Numbered from the stretch's first letter, positions 43,186-52,575 are shown. The stretch is 64,000 bases of DNA from Rhodospirillaceae bacterium (GCA_008012315.1 SSEL01000001.1:124001-188000); one strand, 5' to 3'. Translations and numbers: made by a program. The notes: generated by a model from the sequence alone, not told the origin.

Positions 43186-43944
43186 CTATTGCCGAACCGG
43201 CAGTCCCGCTTCAGCCAGGGCCGCTTTCGCTTCGGCGATACTATGCTGTCCGAAATGGAAAATGGAAGCAGCCAGCACCGCCGTGGCATGGCCATCCCTG
43301 ATACCCGCGACGAGATGTTCGAGATTGCCGACACCGCCGGAGGCGATCACCGGCACGGTGACGGCATCGGCGATGGCGCGGGTGAGGGCGATGTTATAAC
43401 CTTGTCGCGTGCCGTCGCGGTCCATCGAGGTGACCAGCAATTCGCCGGCACCGTTCTCGGCCATCCGCCGCGCGAAAGCAACAGCATCGATGCCGGTCGG
43501 GTTCCGGCCGCCATGTGTGAAGATTTCGAATTTGCCCGGTGCGCTTTCCTTGGCATCGATCGACACGACGATGCATTGATCGCCGAATTTCTCCGCCGCC
43601 TCGCGCACGAAATCGGGATTGTTGACCGCCGCCGTGTTGATCGAGACCTTATCGGCCCCGGCCAGGAGCAGCTTGCGGATATCCTCGGTCTTGCGCACGC
43701 CGCCGCCGACGGTCAGCGGCATGAAGCAGGCTTCCGCAGCCCTGGCCACCACGTCGTAGAGCGTGTCGCGATTGTCGCTCGATGCCGTGATGTCGAGAAA
43801 CGTCAATTCATCGGCCCCGGCCGCGTCATAGATCCTGGCCTGCGCGACCGGATCGCCGGCATCGACCAGATTGAGGAAATTGACCCCTTTCACGACCCGC
43901 CCGTCCTTGACATCCAGACAGGGAATGACCCGCATCTTCAGCAT
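43186..43944 (-). CDS. hisF: Imidazole glycerol phosphate synthase cyclase subunit
   Basis: A 252-residue (beta/alpha)8 barrel with catalytic Asp in [14 protein letters not shown] and in VVSIDAKES. It works with HisH to make IGP and AICAR. I start it at ATG 43944 ([11 protein letters not shown]), the usual N-terminus. That ATG overlaps the stop region of the DUF559 gene, so translation here is coupled to an inserted gene instead of to hisA as in the usual order. Confidence 0.96.
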   Translation of the reverse strand: MLKMRVIPCLDVKDGRVVKGVNFLNLVDAGDPVAQARIYDAAGADELTFLDITASSDNRDTLYDVVARAAEACFMPLTVGGGVRKTEDIRKLLLAGADKVSINTAAVNNPDFVREAAEKFGDQCIVVSIDAKESAPGKFEIFTHGGRNPTGIDAVAFARRMAENGAGELLVTSMDRDGTRQGYNIALTRAIADAVTVPVIASGGVGNLEHLVAGIRDGHATAVLAASIFHFGQHSIAEAKAALAEAGLPVRQ

Positions 43945-44309
43945 GATGGTTTCCATTCCTCTGCAGTTGCTCCCCTCTGAGGAGAGGGACAAGACAAACT
44001 CGATCGCAAGGCTTCTAGAACACCGTCGATATTCGCCAGCACATCATTGTTCCAGAATCGCAACATTCGATAACCCTCAGCCTCTAAATAGGCGGTGCGA
44101 ACTTGATCTGCATCGCTTCCCGCATGCTGACCACCATCGATTTCGATGATCAATTTCTGCTCGCGACAGACGAGATCAGCGATATATGGCCCAATCTCCA
44201 TCTGCCGGCAGAACTTGCAGCCCTGCAATTGGCGGTTCCGCAGCTTACGCCACATCAGCTTCTCGGCTTCGGTCGTTCTTCGCAGTGATCGGGCGCGAGA
44301 ATTTGACAC
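43938..44309 (-). CDS. DUF559 endonuclease-like protein inserted in the his operon
   Basis: A 123-residue protein of the DUF559 family, distantly related to Vsr/restriction-type nucleases. It has the core [20 protein letters not shown], then [20 protein letters not shown] and [21 protein letters not shown], with the D...E-x-D nuclease residues. GTG 44309 follows GAGGGG; a longer ATG frame from 44423 only translates the palindrome and is not real. The C-terminal tail SCPSPQRGA is read from a second palindrome module. It lies between hisA and hisF and probably came with its palindromes. Function in the cell unknown. Confidence 0.75.
   Translation of the reverse strand: MSNSRARSLRRTTEAEKLMWRKLRNRQLQGCKFCRQMEIGPYIADLVCREQKLIIEIDGGQHAGSDADQVRTAYLEAEGYRMLRFWNNDVLANIDGVLEALRSSLSCPSPQRGATAEEWKPSC
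43971..43989. repeat. Small GC-rich palindrome module at the 3' end of the DUF559 gene
   Basis: TCCCCTCTGAGGAGAGGGA folds as CCCTCT/AGAGGG. It closely resembles CCCCTCTGGGGAGAGGG in the large palindrome at the other side of the gene (44385-44401), in the same direction. The DUF559 gene thus lies between two related modules. Confidence 0.65.
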
Positions 44310-44315
44310 GACTAA

Positions 44316-44414
44316 CCCCTCACCCCGACCCTCTCCCCGCAAGCGGGGCGAGGGGGAATATGTGATGCCGCTCCAGCTCCCTCGCCCCTCTGGGGAGAGG
44401 GTCGGGGTAAGGGG
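44316..44414. repeat. Large GC-rich palindrome upstream of the DUF559 gene
   Basis: Arms of 23 bases (44316-44338 and 44392-44414) are inverted copies with one mismatch. Inside, GGGGCGAGGG pairs with CCCTCGCCCC (about 44345-44388). The whole 99-base stretch can form a cruciform or long RNA hairpin between hisA and the DUF559 gene. Such CCCCTCACCCCGACCCTCTC-type repeats are widespread between genes in Proteobacteria. Confidence 0.85.
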
Positions 44415-44445
44415 CAAGGCCAATCGAGATGCCTACGGGTGAGCA

Positions 44446-45204
44446 TCACGCCGCTCGCCCCAGCAACGTCAACGCTTCGCGCAGATCCAACCGGCCGTCA
44501 TAGAGTGCGCGGCCTGAGATGACGCCGCTGATGCCGCCGCCTTTGCCGCGCGTCGCCGGTGCGGCTTGCAGCAAGGCTTTCAGGTCCTGGAGATTGGAAA
44601 CACCGCCCGAGGCGATGACGGGGATCGACAGAGCCGAGGCCAGTTCCGCCGTTGCCGCGACATTGACGCCCTGCAACAGCCCGTCGCGATCGATATCGGT
44701 GTAGATGAGGGCGGCGACACCGGCATCCTCGAATTTCAGCGCGAGATCGAGCGCCGTGATATCGGCGGTTTCGGCCCAGCCTTCCACCGCGACGCGGCCA
44801 CCTTTGGCGTCGATCCCGACCGCGATCTTGCCGGGAAAGGTCTTGCAGGCCGCGCGGACGAGATCCGGATTCTTCAAGGCGACGGTGCCGAGGATGATGC
44901 GGGCGACGCCTTTCTCCAGCCACATCGCGATCCGCGCCATGTCGCGGATGCCGCCCCCTAACTGGCAGGGAAGTTTCACGCTGGCAAGGATCGCCTCGAC
45001 GGCGGCCGCATTGACCGGCTGGCCGGCGAACGCGCCGTCGAGATCGACCAGATGCAGCCAGGCGGCGCCGGCCTCGGCGAATTGCCGCGCCTGGTCGGCG
45101 GGATCGCTGTTGAAAACGGTCGCCTGTTCCATGTCGCCCTGTTTCAAGCGCACGCATTGGCCGCCTTTGAGATCGATCGCGGGATAGAGGGTCAGCTTGG
45201 TCAT
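44446..45204 (-). CDS. hisA: Phosphoribosylformimino-5-aminoimidazole carboxamide ribotide isomerase
   Basis: A 252-residue (beta/alpha)8 barrel, sister of HisF. Catalytic aspartates are in [15 protein letters not shown] and [12 protein letters not shown]. It isomerises ProFAR to PRFAR. It follows hisH after 64 bases that contain a duplicated small hairpin. Confidence 0.96.
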   Translation of the reverse strand: MTKLTLYPAIDLKGGQCVRLKQGDMEQATVFNSDPADQARQFAEAGAAWLHLVDLDGAFAGQPVNAAAVEAILASVKLPCQLGGGIRDMARIAMWLEKGVARIILGTVALKNPDLVRAACKTFPGKIAVGIDAKGGRVAVEGWAETADITALDLALKFEDAGVAALIYTDIDRDGLLQGVNVAATAELASALSIPVIASGGVSNLQDLKALLQAAPATRGKGGGISGVISGRALYDGRLDLREALTLLGRAA

Positions 45205-45231
45205 CTCGATACTCGATGGATAAAGACGAGA

Positions 45232-45278
45232 AAGCCGCTCACGGCTTCAGTGAAGGACGGGAAGCCGCTCACGGCTTC
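45232..45278. repeat. Duplicated small palindrome at the end of hisH
   Basis: AAGCCG-CTCA-CGGCTT occurs at 45232-45247 and again at 45262-45277, 30 bases apart. The second copy contains the hisH stop codon region. A short local duplication of the hisH 3' end is the simplest reading. Confidence 0.75.
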
Positions 45279-45907
45279 CAGGCGAGGAAATTGGCCAGCA
45301 GCCTCAGGCCGACTTTCTGGCTTTTCTCGGGATGGAACTGCACGCCGAGGAGATTGTCCCGGCCGATCACCGCCGTCACCTCGCCGCCGTAATCGACCGT
45401 CGCCAGCACATCCTGCGGCCGCTCGGCGATGAAGTGGTAGGAGTGGACGAAATAGCCGTGATCGCCGGTCTCGAGCCCGGCAAAGACCGGATGCGCGCTG
45501 CGCAGCTTGAGATCGTTCCAGCCCATCTGCGGAATCTTCAGCCCGGGATCACTGGGCGTCAGCTTCACCACCTTGCCCTTGATCCAGTCGAGGCCCGGAT
45601 GGGTGCCGTATTCGACGCCTTCGGTCGCCATCAACTGCATGCCGACACAGATGCCGAGAAACGGCCGGCCGGCATCGAGCACCGCCTGGCGCAGCGCCTC
45701 GATCACGCCGGGACGGCTTTCCAGGCCCTTCTTGCAATCGGCGAAGGCGCCGACGCCGGGCAGGACGATACGATCGGCGCGCCGGATGACGGCGGGATCG
45801 TCACTGACGATCACCTCGCCGGCCCGGCTTTCGGCCGCCGCCGTGCTGAGCGCCTTGGCGGCGGAGCGCAGATTGCCCGCGCCGTAATCGATAACGACGG
45901 TGGTCAC
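45269..45907 (-). CDS. hisH: Imidazole glycerol phosphate synthase glutaminase subunit
   Basis: A 212-residue class I amidotransferase. The nucleophile cysteine is in FLGICVGMQLM, and the His/Glu pair in GVQFHPEKSQ. The opening MTTVVIDYGAGNLRS is standard. It hydrolyses glutamine and channels ammonia to HisF. It begins 16 bases after hisB. Confidence 0.96.
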   Translation of the reverse strand: MTTVVIDYGAGNLRSAAKALSTAAAESRAGEVIVSDDPAVIRRADRIVLPGVGAFADCKKGLESRPGVIEALRQAVLDAGRPFLGICVGMQLMATEGVEYGTHPGLDWIKGKVVKLTPSDPGLKIPQMGWNDLKLRSAHPVFAGLETGDHGYFVHSYHFIAERPQDVLATVDYGGEVTAVIGRDNLLGVQFHPEKSQKVGLRLLANFLAWKP

Positions 45908-45923
45908 GCCTCTCCTCCGCCGC

Positions 45924-46559
45924 TCAGCTCAAGGAGCCGCCGAGCACACCCTTGGTCGAGGGCACGGCATCGGATTTGCGCGGGTCGATCTCCACCGCCT
46001 GGCGCAGCGCACGGGCCAGCGCCTTGTAGCAGCTCTCGACAATGTGATGGTTGTTCTCGCCGTAGAGATTTTCCACATGCAGCGTCAAACCGGCGCTCTG
46101 GGCGAAGGCCTGGAACCATTCCTTGAACAGCTCGGTATCCATCTCGCCCAATTTGGGGCGGGAGAAATTGACCTTCCAGATCAGATAGGGCCGGTTCGAT
46201 GCATCCAGGGTGACCCGGGTCAGCGTCTCATCCATCGGGATGGTCGCCTCGCCATAGCGGTTGATGCCAATCCGGCCGCCCAAAGCCTTGGAGACCGCCT
46301 CGCCGATGGCGATGCCGGTATCCTCGGTGGTGTGGTGGAAATCGATATGCAAATCGCCCCTGGCCTTGACGGTGAGGTCGATCAGGCTGTGGCGGGACAA
46401 TTGTTCCAGCATATGGTCGAGGAAGCCGATCCCGGTCGAGATCTCGGATTTGCCCGAGCCGTCCAGATCCAGGCTGACGCTGATCTCGGTTTCCTTGGTC
46501 TTACGCGCCACGCTGGCCTTGCGGTCCATCGCGGTCATCGGCTGGCTGATACGGCTCAT
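45924..46559 (-). CDS. hisB: Imidazoleglycerol-phosphate dehydratase
   Basis: A 211-residue dehydratase with the two metal-binding motifs [11 protein letters not shown] and ENNHHIVES, and the family start [14 protein letters not shown]. It does the sixth step of histidine synthesis. It is the single-function form, without the HisN phosphatase domain. ATG 46559 was chosen; GTG 46574 five codons up is possible. First gene of the his operon, divergent from hslV. Confidence 0.95.
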   Translation of the reverse strand: MSRISQPMTAMDRKASVARKTKETEISVSLDLDGSGKSEISTGIGFLDHMLEQLSRHSLIDLTVKARGDLHIDFHHTTEDTGIAIGEAVSKALGGRIGINRYGEATIPMDETLTRVTLDASNRPYLIWKVNFSRPKLGEMDTELFKEWFQAFAQSAGLTLHVENLYGENNHHIVESCYKALARALRQAVEIDPRKSDAVPSTKGVLGGSLS

Positions 46560-46582
46560 CTCGGTCTTTCTCACGTCGGTCT

Positions 46583-46718
46583 TAGAGCCGGATCATTTTA
46601 GACAGAACCGCCAAGTGGTTCTGTCTAAAATGTGAATCCGTCTCTCATCGATATGATAGAAGGCGATTCACGTCTTTGATGAAAGCAGAATGCTTCCATC
46701 AAAGACGATCGCACTCTA
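46583..46718. repeat. TAGAGC mosaic repeat, family B copy 2
   Basis: A 136-base relative of 27592-27726, filling much of the 380-base hisB/hslV gap (46560-46939), where I see no gene. ATTTTAGACAGAACC pairs perfectly with GGTTCTGTCTAAAAT, and GTCTTTGATG with CATCAAAGAC. It ends ACTCTA instead of GCTCTA. Compared with copy 1, the second stem differs by a paired change (C-G to T-A). Confidence 0.85.
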
Positions 46719-46903
46719 TACGGCAGGCCTTCGACATTCCCTTGGTTTCTAACAACCTTGTCAGATATAGGCCAGCGCTTTGGGCTGGCGGTCCGGCCCG
46801 ATCCGCCAACAGTCCTATGGCAAATCAGCGGTTTGGCGCCGCAATTTCAACCCGGCTCAAAGCGGGCCTGTTTTGGCATCTGCCGGGTGTCATTAACCAT
46901 TAT

Positions 46904-46932
46904 CTTGAACCGGCGGCCCGGATCGCCTATTT
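46904..46932 (+). promoter_or_regulatory. Heat-shock (RpoH-type) promoter of hslVU
   Basis: CTTG (46904-46907) is followed after 18 bases by CCTATTT (46926-46932). This matches the alphaproteobacterial sigma-32 pattern CTTG-N17/18-CYTAT-N-T. hslVU is a standard heat-shock operon. The predicted start of transcription, about 46938, lies one or two bases before the hslV ATG, so the mRNA would be leaderless. Confidence 0.6.
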
Positions 46933-46939
46933 CACCGTC

Positions 46940-47521
46940 ATGTCTTATGATCCAGCGCTTTCCCCCAACAGCAATCCTCACGGTCTGGCTCCCTGGCACG
47001 GCACCACCATCCTGCTGGTGCGCAAGGCGGGCCAGGTGGTGATCGCCGGCGACGGTCAGGTGACTGTCGGCAACACGGTGATGAAGTCCAATGCCCGCAA
47101 ATTGCGGCGCCTGGGCAAGGACGATGCCGTCATTGCCGGTTTCGCCGGCGCCACGGCCGATGCCCTGACCCTGTTCGAACGGCTGGAGGCCAAGCTGGAA
47201 CAGCATCCCGGCCAATTGGCCCGGGCCTGCGTCGAATTGGCCAAGGACTGGCGGACCGACCGCTATCTGCGCCGCCTGGAAGCCATGATGGCGGTGGCGG
47301 ACCACAATGTCAGCCTGGTCCTGACCGGCAATGGCGATGTGCTGGAGCCGGAAGACGGGTTGATCGGCATCGGCTCCGGCGGGTCCTTCGCTTTGGCCGC
47401 CGCGCGGGCCCTGGTCGATGTCGATGGCCTCGACGCCGAAGCGATCTGCCACAAGGCGATGAAGATCGCCGGCGATATCTGCATCTATACCAATCACAAC
47501 GTCATTTTCGAAAAACTCTGA
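46940..47521 (+). CDS. hslV: ATP-dependent protease HslVU, peptidase subunit
   Basis: A 193-residue proteasome-like peptidase. The catalytic threonine follows the propeptide cut in [11 protein letters not shown], with IAGDGQVT and [16 protein letters not shown] conserved. The propeptide of about 20 residues is usual in alphaproteobacteria. ATG 46940 has no visible ribosome site, which fits the RpoH promoter placed right before it. HslV forms the degradation chamber capped by HslU, encoded next. Confidence 0.95.
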   Translation: MSYDPALSPNSNPHGLAPWHGTTILLVRKAGQVVIAGDGQVTVGNTVMKSNARKLRRLGKDDAVIAGFAGATADALTLFERLEAKLEQHPGQLARACVELAKDWRTDRYLRRLEAMMAVADHNVSLVLTGNGDVLEPEDGLIGIGSGGSFALAAARALVDVDGLDAEAICHKAMKIAGDICIYTNHNVIFEKL

Positions 47522-47562
47522 GTTTGCTTGGCCGTGCCTTCGGCACGGCACGGAGATCAGTC

Positions 47563-48957
47563 ATGACCGATGCCGCTTCCTCTCACGGCTCCTTCGCGCA
47601 TGGCGCCGCCAACCAGGCGGAAGCCGAGAGCCTCAATCACACCACCCCCGGCAGCCTGACACCGCGGGAAATCGTCTCCGAGCTGGACCGCTTCATCGTC
47701 GGCCAGAACGATGCCAAGCGCGCCGTCGCCATCGCCTTGCGCAACCGCTGGCGCCGCCAGCAGCTGGCACCCGAGATGCGCGAGGAGGTGATGCCGAAGA
47801 ACATCCTGATGATCGGCCCGACCGGCGTCGGCAAGACCGAGATCGCGCGGCGCCTCGCCAAGCTGGCCGATGCGCCCTTCCTCAAGGTCGAGGCGACCAA
47901 GTTCACCGAAGTCGGCTATGTCGGCCGCGATGTCGAGCAGATCATCCGCGATCTCATCGAGATCGCCATTTCCATGACCAAGGAACGCATGCGCCGCCAG
48001 GTCCAGGCCAAGGCCGAGGTGCTGGCCGAGGAACGCGTGCTTGATGCCCTGGTCGGCCAGAACGCCACCGCCGATACCCGCGCCAAGTTCCGCAAGATGC
48101 TGCGCCAGGGTGAGCTTGACGATCGCGAAATCGAATTGCAGGTCAAGGATAGCGGCAATATGAACCTGCCGACCTTCGACGTGCCCGGCATGCCGGGCGC
48201 CAGCATGGGCATGATCAATCTGAACGAGGTTTTGGGCCAGGCCTTCGGCGGCCGGCAGAAGACCCGGCGCATGAACGTCTCGGAAAGCTATGCCGTGCTG
48301 ATGGCCGAGGAGAGCGACAAGCTGCTCGACCAGGAAAAGGTGGTGCAGGCCGCCATTCAATCGGTCGAGCAGAACGGCATCGTCTTCCTGGACGAGATCG
48401 ACAAGATCTGCGCCCGGTCGGAACGGGCCGGCGCCGATGTCAGCCGCGAAGGCGTCCAGCGCGATCTGCTGCCGCTGATCGAAGGCACCCAGGTTGCGAC
48501 CAAGCACGGCCCGGTCAAGACCGATCATGTGCTCTTCATTGCCTCGGGCGCGTTCCATCTCGCCAAGCCCAGCGATCTCCTGCCGGAATTGCAGGGCCGC
48601 CTGCCGATCCGCGTCGAATTGAAGGCGCTGACCCGCGAGGACATGAAGCGCATCCTCACCGAACCGGAAGCCAGCCTGCTGAAGCAATATACTGCATTGC
48701 TGGCGACCGAGGATCTGAAGCTCGTCTTCACCGACGAGGCGATCGATGCCCTGGCCGACCTCGCCACCAGCATCAATTCGACGGTGGAGAATATCGGCGC
48801 CCGCCGCTTGCAGACGGTGATGGAACGCCTCCTCGAGGAGATCAGCTTCACCGCCAGCGAAATGTCCGGCCGCGACGTCACCATCGACGCCGATTACGTC
48901 CACGACAAGGTGGCGGTGCTCGCCAAGAACACGGATCTCAGCAAGTTCATCCTGTAA
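47563..48957 (+). CDS. hslU: ATP-dependent protease HslVU, ATPase subunit
   Basis: A 464-residue AAA+ unfoldase. Walker A is GPTGVGKT at 85-92, Walker B is [11 protein letters not shown], and the C-terminal DLSKFIL tail docks into HslV. The N-terminus is about 28 residues longer than in E. coli before the family start [17 protein letters not shown] 47563 has a GGAGA site. Between hslV and hslU lies a tight hairpin (GCCGTGCC/GGCACGGC, 47532-47550), which may set the ratio of the two proteins. Confidence 0.96.
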   Translation: MTDAASSHGSFAHGAANQAEAESLNHTTPGSLTPREIVSELDRFIVGQNDAKRAVAIALRNRWRRQQLAPEMREEVMPKNILMIGPTGVGKTEIARRLAKLADAPFLKVEATKFTEVGYVGRDVEQIIRDLIEIAISMTKERMRRQVQAKAEVLAEERVLDALVGQNATADTRAKFRKMLRQGELDDREIELQVKDSGNMNLPTFDVPGMPGASMGMINLNEVLGQAFGGRQKTRRMNVSESYAVLMAEESDKLLDQEKVVQAAIQSVEQNGIVFLDEIDKICARSERAGADVSREGVQRDLLPLIEGTQVATKHGPVKTDHVLFIASGAFHLAKPSDLLPELQGRLPIRVELKALTREDMKRILTEPEASLLKQYTALLATEDLKLVFTDEAIDALADLATSINSTVENIGARRLQTVMERLLEEISFTASEMSGRDVTIDADYVHDKVAVLAKNTDLSKFIL

Positions 48958-49008
48958 GTCCGGCGCACCCGGCAGATCGATCGCGGCTTTGCGGGAATTG
49001 TACGGCGG

Positions 49009-49536
49009 ATGATGGCCAACGCGCTTCCGGATATCATCGCCGAGGAGCTTTCGGTGCTCTTCTGCGGCATCAATCCCGCAACATCTGCCGCCGTCGCAGG
49101 ACATCACTTCATCAGCAGAAGCAACCGCTTCTGGCGCGCGATCCATCTGGCTGGCTTTACGCCGGAGGAGATCCGGCCCGAGAATGACCACACGATTCTC
49201 CAGTACCAATGTGGCCTGACCGCAGTCGTCGACCGGCCGACAGCGCGGGCGGATCAATTATCGGCCGAGGACTTCACGCGCGCCGCCGCGCAATTCGAAC
49301 GCAAGATCATCCGCTATGCGCCGCGCGTCGTCGCTTTTCTCGGCAAGGCAGCCTATGTCGCATTATCCGGCCAAAGGGAAATCGGCTGGGGATATCAGCC
49401 AGCGACTTTCGCCGGCGCCGCGGTATGGGTCCTGCCCAATCCCAGCGGGCGAAACCGGGCTTTCAGCCTCGATCAACTGGTCACCGCCTATCGCCAGCTC
49501 CATCAGGCCATCAACCAGCCCTCGGAACCTTTGTAG
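49009..49536 (+). CDS. mug: G/U mismatch-specific DNA glycosylase
   Basis: A 175-residue uracil-DNA-glycosylase-fold enzyme. The active loop is CGINPATSAAVAGHHF with the catalytic Asn, then SNRFWRAIHLAGFTPEEI and the C-terminal LPNPSGRNR. It removes uracil or ethenocytosine opposite guanine. ATG 49009 and 49012 are both possible. It is 51 bases after hslU. Confidence 0.9.
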   Translation: MMANALPDIIAEELSVLFCGINPATSAAVAGHHFISRSNRFWRAIHLAGFTPEEIRPENDHTILQYQCGLTAVVDRPTARADQLSAEDFTRAAAQFERKIIRYAPRVVAFLGKAAYVALSGQREIGWGYQPATFAGAAVWVLPNPSGRNRAFSLDQLVTAYRQLHQAINQPSEPL

Positions 49537-49616
49537 CCTGCATTCATTTGCCGGCAGGGACCGTTCATGCGAAAACCGGCCCATCACACGGATAGAGAGA
49601 TTTCCAGAGGATCAAG

Positions 49617-51044
49617 ATGAGTTACGGCCTTTATATCGGCAGCAACCTGACCGCCGACGGCATCGCCTATCTCGCCGGTTACGGCGATGAGCCGAGCAGC
49701 CACTGGCTGGAGATATGTCCGCGCGCCCTGCATGCGGCCGGTGCGACGGTCAGCGTCGGGGTGACGCCGGAAGCCGATATGCCGGGCCATTTGATCGAGA
49801 TACCGCAGGCGGAAGAGACCGCACGCAACATCCGCGTCAGCTACAGCTATTTTCGCGGCGTGCCGGCGCCGCTGACCAATGGCGGCTTGAACGAATATGG
49901 CGTTGCGGTGCGCGATATCTGGTCGACCTCGCGCGCCGAGCTGATCGCCATGACGCCCAAGGACCAGACCGGGCCGAATTATTCCGATCTCGCCCGTTTC
50001 GTCCTTGAACGCGCCCGCACGGCGCGCGACGGGGTGGAGCTGATCGGCCGGCTGATTGCCGATTATGGCTATTCGACCTATGGCGGCAATTCGCACATCA
50101 TCGCCGATTCCAGCGAGGCCTGGGTGGTGATCGAATTTGCCGGCGGCAAGGGATTGTGGGTTGCCGAGCGGCTGGGGCGCGACAGCATCCGCGCCTCGCG
50201 CCCGGGCTATATCGGCGCGGTTCCGGAGCAGCCGGACGATACCTTCCTGTTCCCGGCGCATTTCTTTGAGACAGCGATCGAGCAGGGATGGCACCAGCCG
50301 GGCAGCGGCGCCTTCGATGTCAACCAGATCTATGGCGACGGCAAGGGGCCCTGGGCCGGTGCGTCGTGGATCGAGGAAGAGATGCGCCGGCGCGCGGCAC
50401 GGCCGGAAAAGATCGCGCTCGAGGATGTCTTCTGGGCGATCAGCACGGAACGGCTGAGCGGCGATACCGCCGGCTATGGCCAGGTCGTGCCCTTGACCGA
50501 TCCGCGCCATACGGAACTGCGCATGCTGTGGCATGCGCCGGTCGGCCCGGTCACGGCGCCCCTCCTGCCGGTCTTCATGGGACAGGATGACGTCCCCGCA
50601 TCCTATGGACCGCATCGTTATCTGACTTTCGGGGAAAGCCATCGTTTCCTCGATCGCCGCAAGGAGCTGGGCGACAAGGATTCCGTCTCGATCATTTCCC
50701 AGGGCGCCGAATCGTCGCGCTCGGCGGTTCAAGCCTTCAAGCGGCTGATGCATCTCGTTTTCCAGAAGCCCGATCCGCTGTTCACCGAGATATCGGGCCA
50801 TTGGCGCCTGATCGAGAAAGCGACCAATGCGGCCTTGAAGAAGACCATTGCCGCGGCGGCCGTGTTGCTCGATGCCGGGCAAAGCGAGCTCGCCCGCCAT
50901 ATCCTCACCGACTTCAGCTGCAACCGGCTGGAAGAAGCGCTGCGTGATTGCGAGGCGCTGGCCGAGGCGGCCTATGTCCGGCTGCGGGCGCAAGACGCGC
51001 TGAACATGACGACACAGCCGCTATCGATGCAGCAGCTTTGGTAG
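49617..51044 (+). CDS. Peptidase C69 (U34) family protein, lacks the usual catalytic cysteine
   Basis: A 475-residue Ntn-hydrolase-type dipeptidase homologue. It keeps the family features IGSNLTADG, NEYGVAVRD, YGYSTYGGNSHIIAD and EAWVVIEFAGGKGLWVAERL. In known C69 dipeptidases the N-terminal nucleophile is a cysteine in an x-C-T-T-x-x-V-G motif. Here the corresponding stretch is MSYGLYIGS with no cysteine. After removal of Met1, Ser2 could act as nucleophile, or the protein may be inactive. AGAGGATCAAG supports the start. Confidence 0.75.
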   Translation: MSYGLYIGSNLTADGIAYLAGYGDEPSSHWLEICPRALHAAGATVSVGVTPEADMPGHLIEIPQAEETARNIRVSYSYFRGVPAPLTNGGLNEYGVAVRDIWSTSRAELIAMTPKDQTGPNYSDLARFVLERARTARDGVELIGRLIADYGYSTYGGNSHIIADSSEAWVVIEFAGGKGLWVAERLGRDSIRASRPGYIGAVPEQPDDTFLFPAHFFETAIEQGWHQPGSGAFDVNQIYGDGKGPWAGASWIEEEMRRRAARPEKIALEDVFWAISTERLSGDTAGYGQVVPLTDPRHTELRMLWHAPVGPVTAPLLPVFMGQDDVPASYGPHRYLTFGESHRFLDRRKELGDKDSVSIISQGAESSRSAVQAFKRLMHLVFQKPDPLFTEISGHWRLIEKATNAALKKTIAAAAVLLDAGQSELARHILTDFSCNRLEEALRDCEALAEAAYVRLRAQDALNMTTQPLSMQQLW

Positions 51045-51047
51045 GTG

Positions 51048-51863
51048 CTACACCTCGACCGGCAGGCGCCGGCTGACGGTCCAGGCCCGTTGGACGAGAA
51101 GGCCGGCGGACCAGCCAACCGACATCATCAAGGCGAGGCTCAGGCCGGCCACCGCACCCAGCGGCTGGATGGTGAGATGCAGCAGGAGAAGCGCGGCACC
51201 GAAACCCAGCATCGAGCGCAGGGCCGTGCTTGCCAGGAGAGCCGTGGCATGGCCGCCGAGGCGTGCTTGCAGGATGGCGAGCAGGCAGGTGAAGCTGAGG
51301 GGAAAGACGGTGGCGATGCCCGTGGCCTTGGATCCCAGCGCCGAACTCGCAAGGACGATGGTGACGACGAAAGTGGCGACGGCGACGGCCCGGACCGGCA
51401 ATTCGAACCACCGGCCTTTCCGCAACCGGCCCTTCGGCGCCATGGCGGTTCGGTCACGGCGCAGCAGCGCAAAGCCGGCGCCGTAGACGAGGATATTCAT
51501 CACGCTGGCTGAGAGCGGTGTCCAATCGACCGCCTGGATCGCCAGGCTGGCGGCGAACCAGATAGCGATCGCGAGGCCAAGACTGTTCCAGACCGGCAGC
51601 TTCGGCGCCCGCAGACCGTAGACGATCAGGAACAGGCCGGTTGCCGCATTCGCCGCGCAACTGCTCAAGGCGCTGGCGGCGACGAAACCGGTATCATGCT
51701 TCAGTGTCAGGAACACATAGGCCGGCCCCACCGATATCGGCAGGCTCGTGATTAAAGCACCCCAGATCGGCCCGAGCCTTTCCGACAAAACGGAAGCCGC
51801 GACGACGAGCGACGCTGTTGCCAGGGCCTTGACGAGGAGGGGGAGCCAGAATTCGGCAAACAT
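51048..51863 (-). CDS. Polytopic membrane protein, hypothetical
   Basis: A 271-residue protein with about eight to nine hydrophobic spans, of balanced two-half layout, with small basic loops (LLRRDRTAMAPKGRLRKGRW in the middle). I do not recognise a named transporter family. ATG 51863 (MFAEFWLPLL) has GGAAGG about ten bases upstream. It converges with the C69 gene with three bases between stops. The 205-base gap 51864-52068 shows no gene. Confidence 0.65.
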   Translation of the reverse strand: MFAEFWLPLLVKALATASLVVAASVLSERLGPIWGALITSLPISVGPAYVFLTLKHDTGFVAASALSSCAANAATGLFLIVYGLRAPKLPVWNSLGLAIAIWFAASLAIQAVDWTPLSASVMNILVYGAGFALLRRDRTAMAPKGRLRKGRWFELPVRAVAVATFVVTIVLASSALGSKATGIATVFPLSFTCLLAILQARLGGHATALLASTALRSMLGFGAALLLLHLTIQPLGAVAGLSLALMMSVGWSAGLLVQRAWTVSRRLPVEV

Positions 51864-52068
51864 TGGGTACGACCTTCCGCCTGCCGGGCGGATCATCCGG
51901 TCGCCCTTCGACAGGACTCGGCGGCGGATGCGGATCGAGGCCGCAAGGAGGGCGGCCGGATGATGTCAGCTAGATGCAGGAAAGCGGCCGGGCTGTCAAG
52001 GAAGGCACTGCTAAGCTTCCTCGCATGCCCAGCCGCTCCATGTTCCGGGAGGCTGTCACCAGCCGGCT

Positions 52069-52575
52069 TCAGATCCCGCCGAGATAATCCATCTTGCCGA
52101 TCTCGACGCCGTTATGGCGCAGGATCGCGTAGACCGTCGTGACGTGGAAGTAGAGATTGGGCAAGGCGAAATCGAGCAGATAGGGCTGGCCGCGGAAGGT
52201 GACATCGCCACTGCGCATTTTCAGCACAACCTCGCGGTCTTCGCTGCCATCGATCTGTTCCGCCTTGATGCCCTTCAGGAAATCCAGCGTCTTGCTGATG
52301 CGCGCCTGCAATTCGGCGAAGGTGGTTTCGGTATCGGCATAGCTCGGCACCTCGACCCCGGCCAGACGCGCAGCGCAGCCTTTGGCGGTATCGGAGGCAA
52401 TCTGCACCTGGCGCGCCAGAGCGAACATATCCGGCGCCAGCCGCGCATTGATGAAGACCGAAGGATCGATCTTTTTTGCCTCGGCATGGTCTTCCGCCTT
52501 CTTGAGGATCGCGGCGAGATTGGTGAGCTGCCGGACCAGCACCGGCACCGAGGCCTGATACATCGAGATCGTCAT
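52069..52575 (-). CDS. DUF1993 family protein
   Basis: A 168-residue protein matching DUF1993: MYQASVPVLVRQLTNLAAIL at the start, RLAPDMFALARQVQIASD in the middle, and LPNLYFHVTTVYAILRHNG near the end. The fold is a four-helix bundle like DinB proteins; function unknown. ATG 52575 follows AGGGGAA. It lies 41 bases downstream of uppP on the same strand. Confidence 0.85.
   Translation of the reverse strand: MTISMYQASVPVLVRQLTNLAAILKKAEDHAEAKKIDPSVFINARLAPDMFALARQVQIASDTAKGCAARLAGVEVPSYADTETTFAELQARISKTLDFLKGIKAEQIDGSEDREVVLKMRSGDVTFRGQPYLLDFALPNLYFHVTTVYAILRHNGVEIGKMDYLGGI

Noticed and set aside
43938-44423. Longer ATG start for the DUF559 protein, giving an N-terminus PLTPTLSPEGRG
   Set aside because: That stretch is only the translation of the GC-rich palindrome; GTG 44309 with a GAGGGG site gives the proper family N-terminus.
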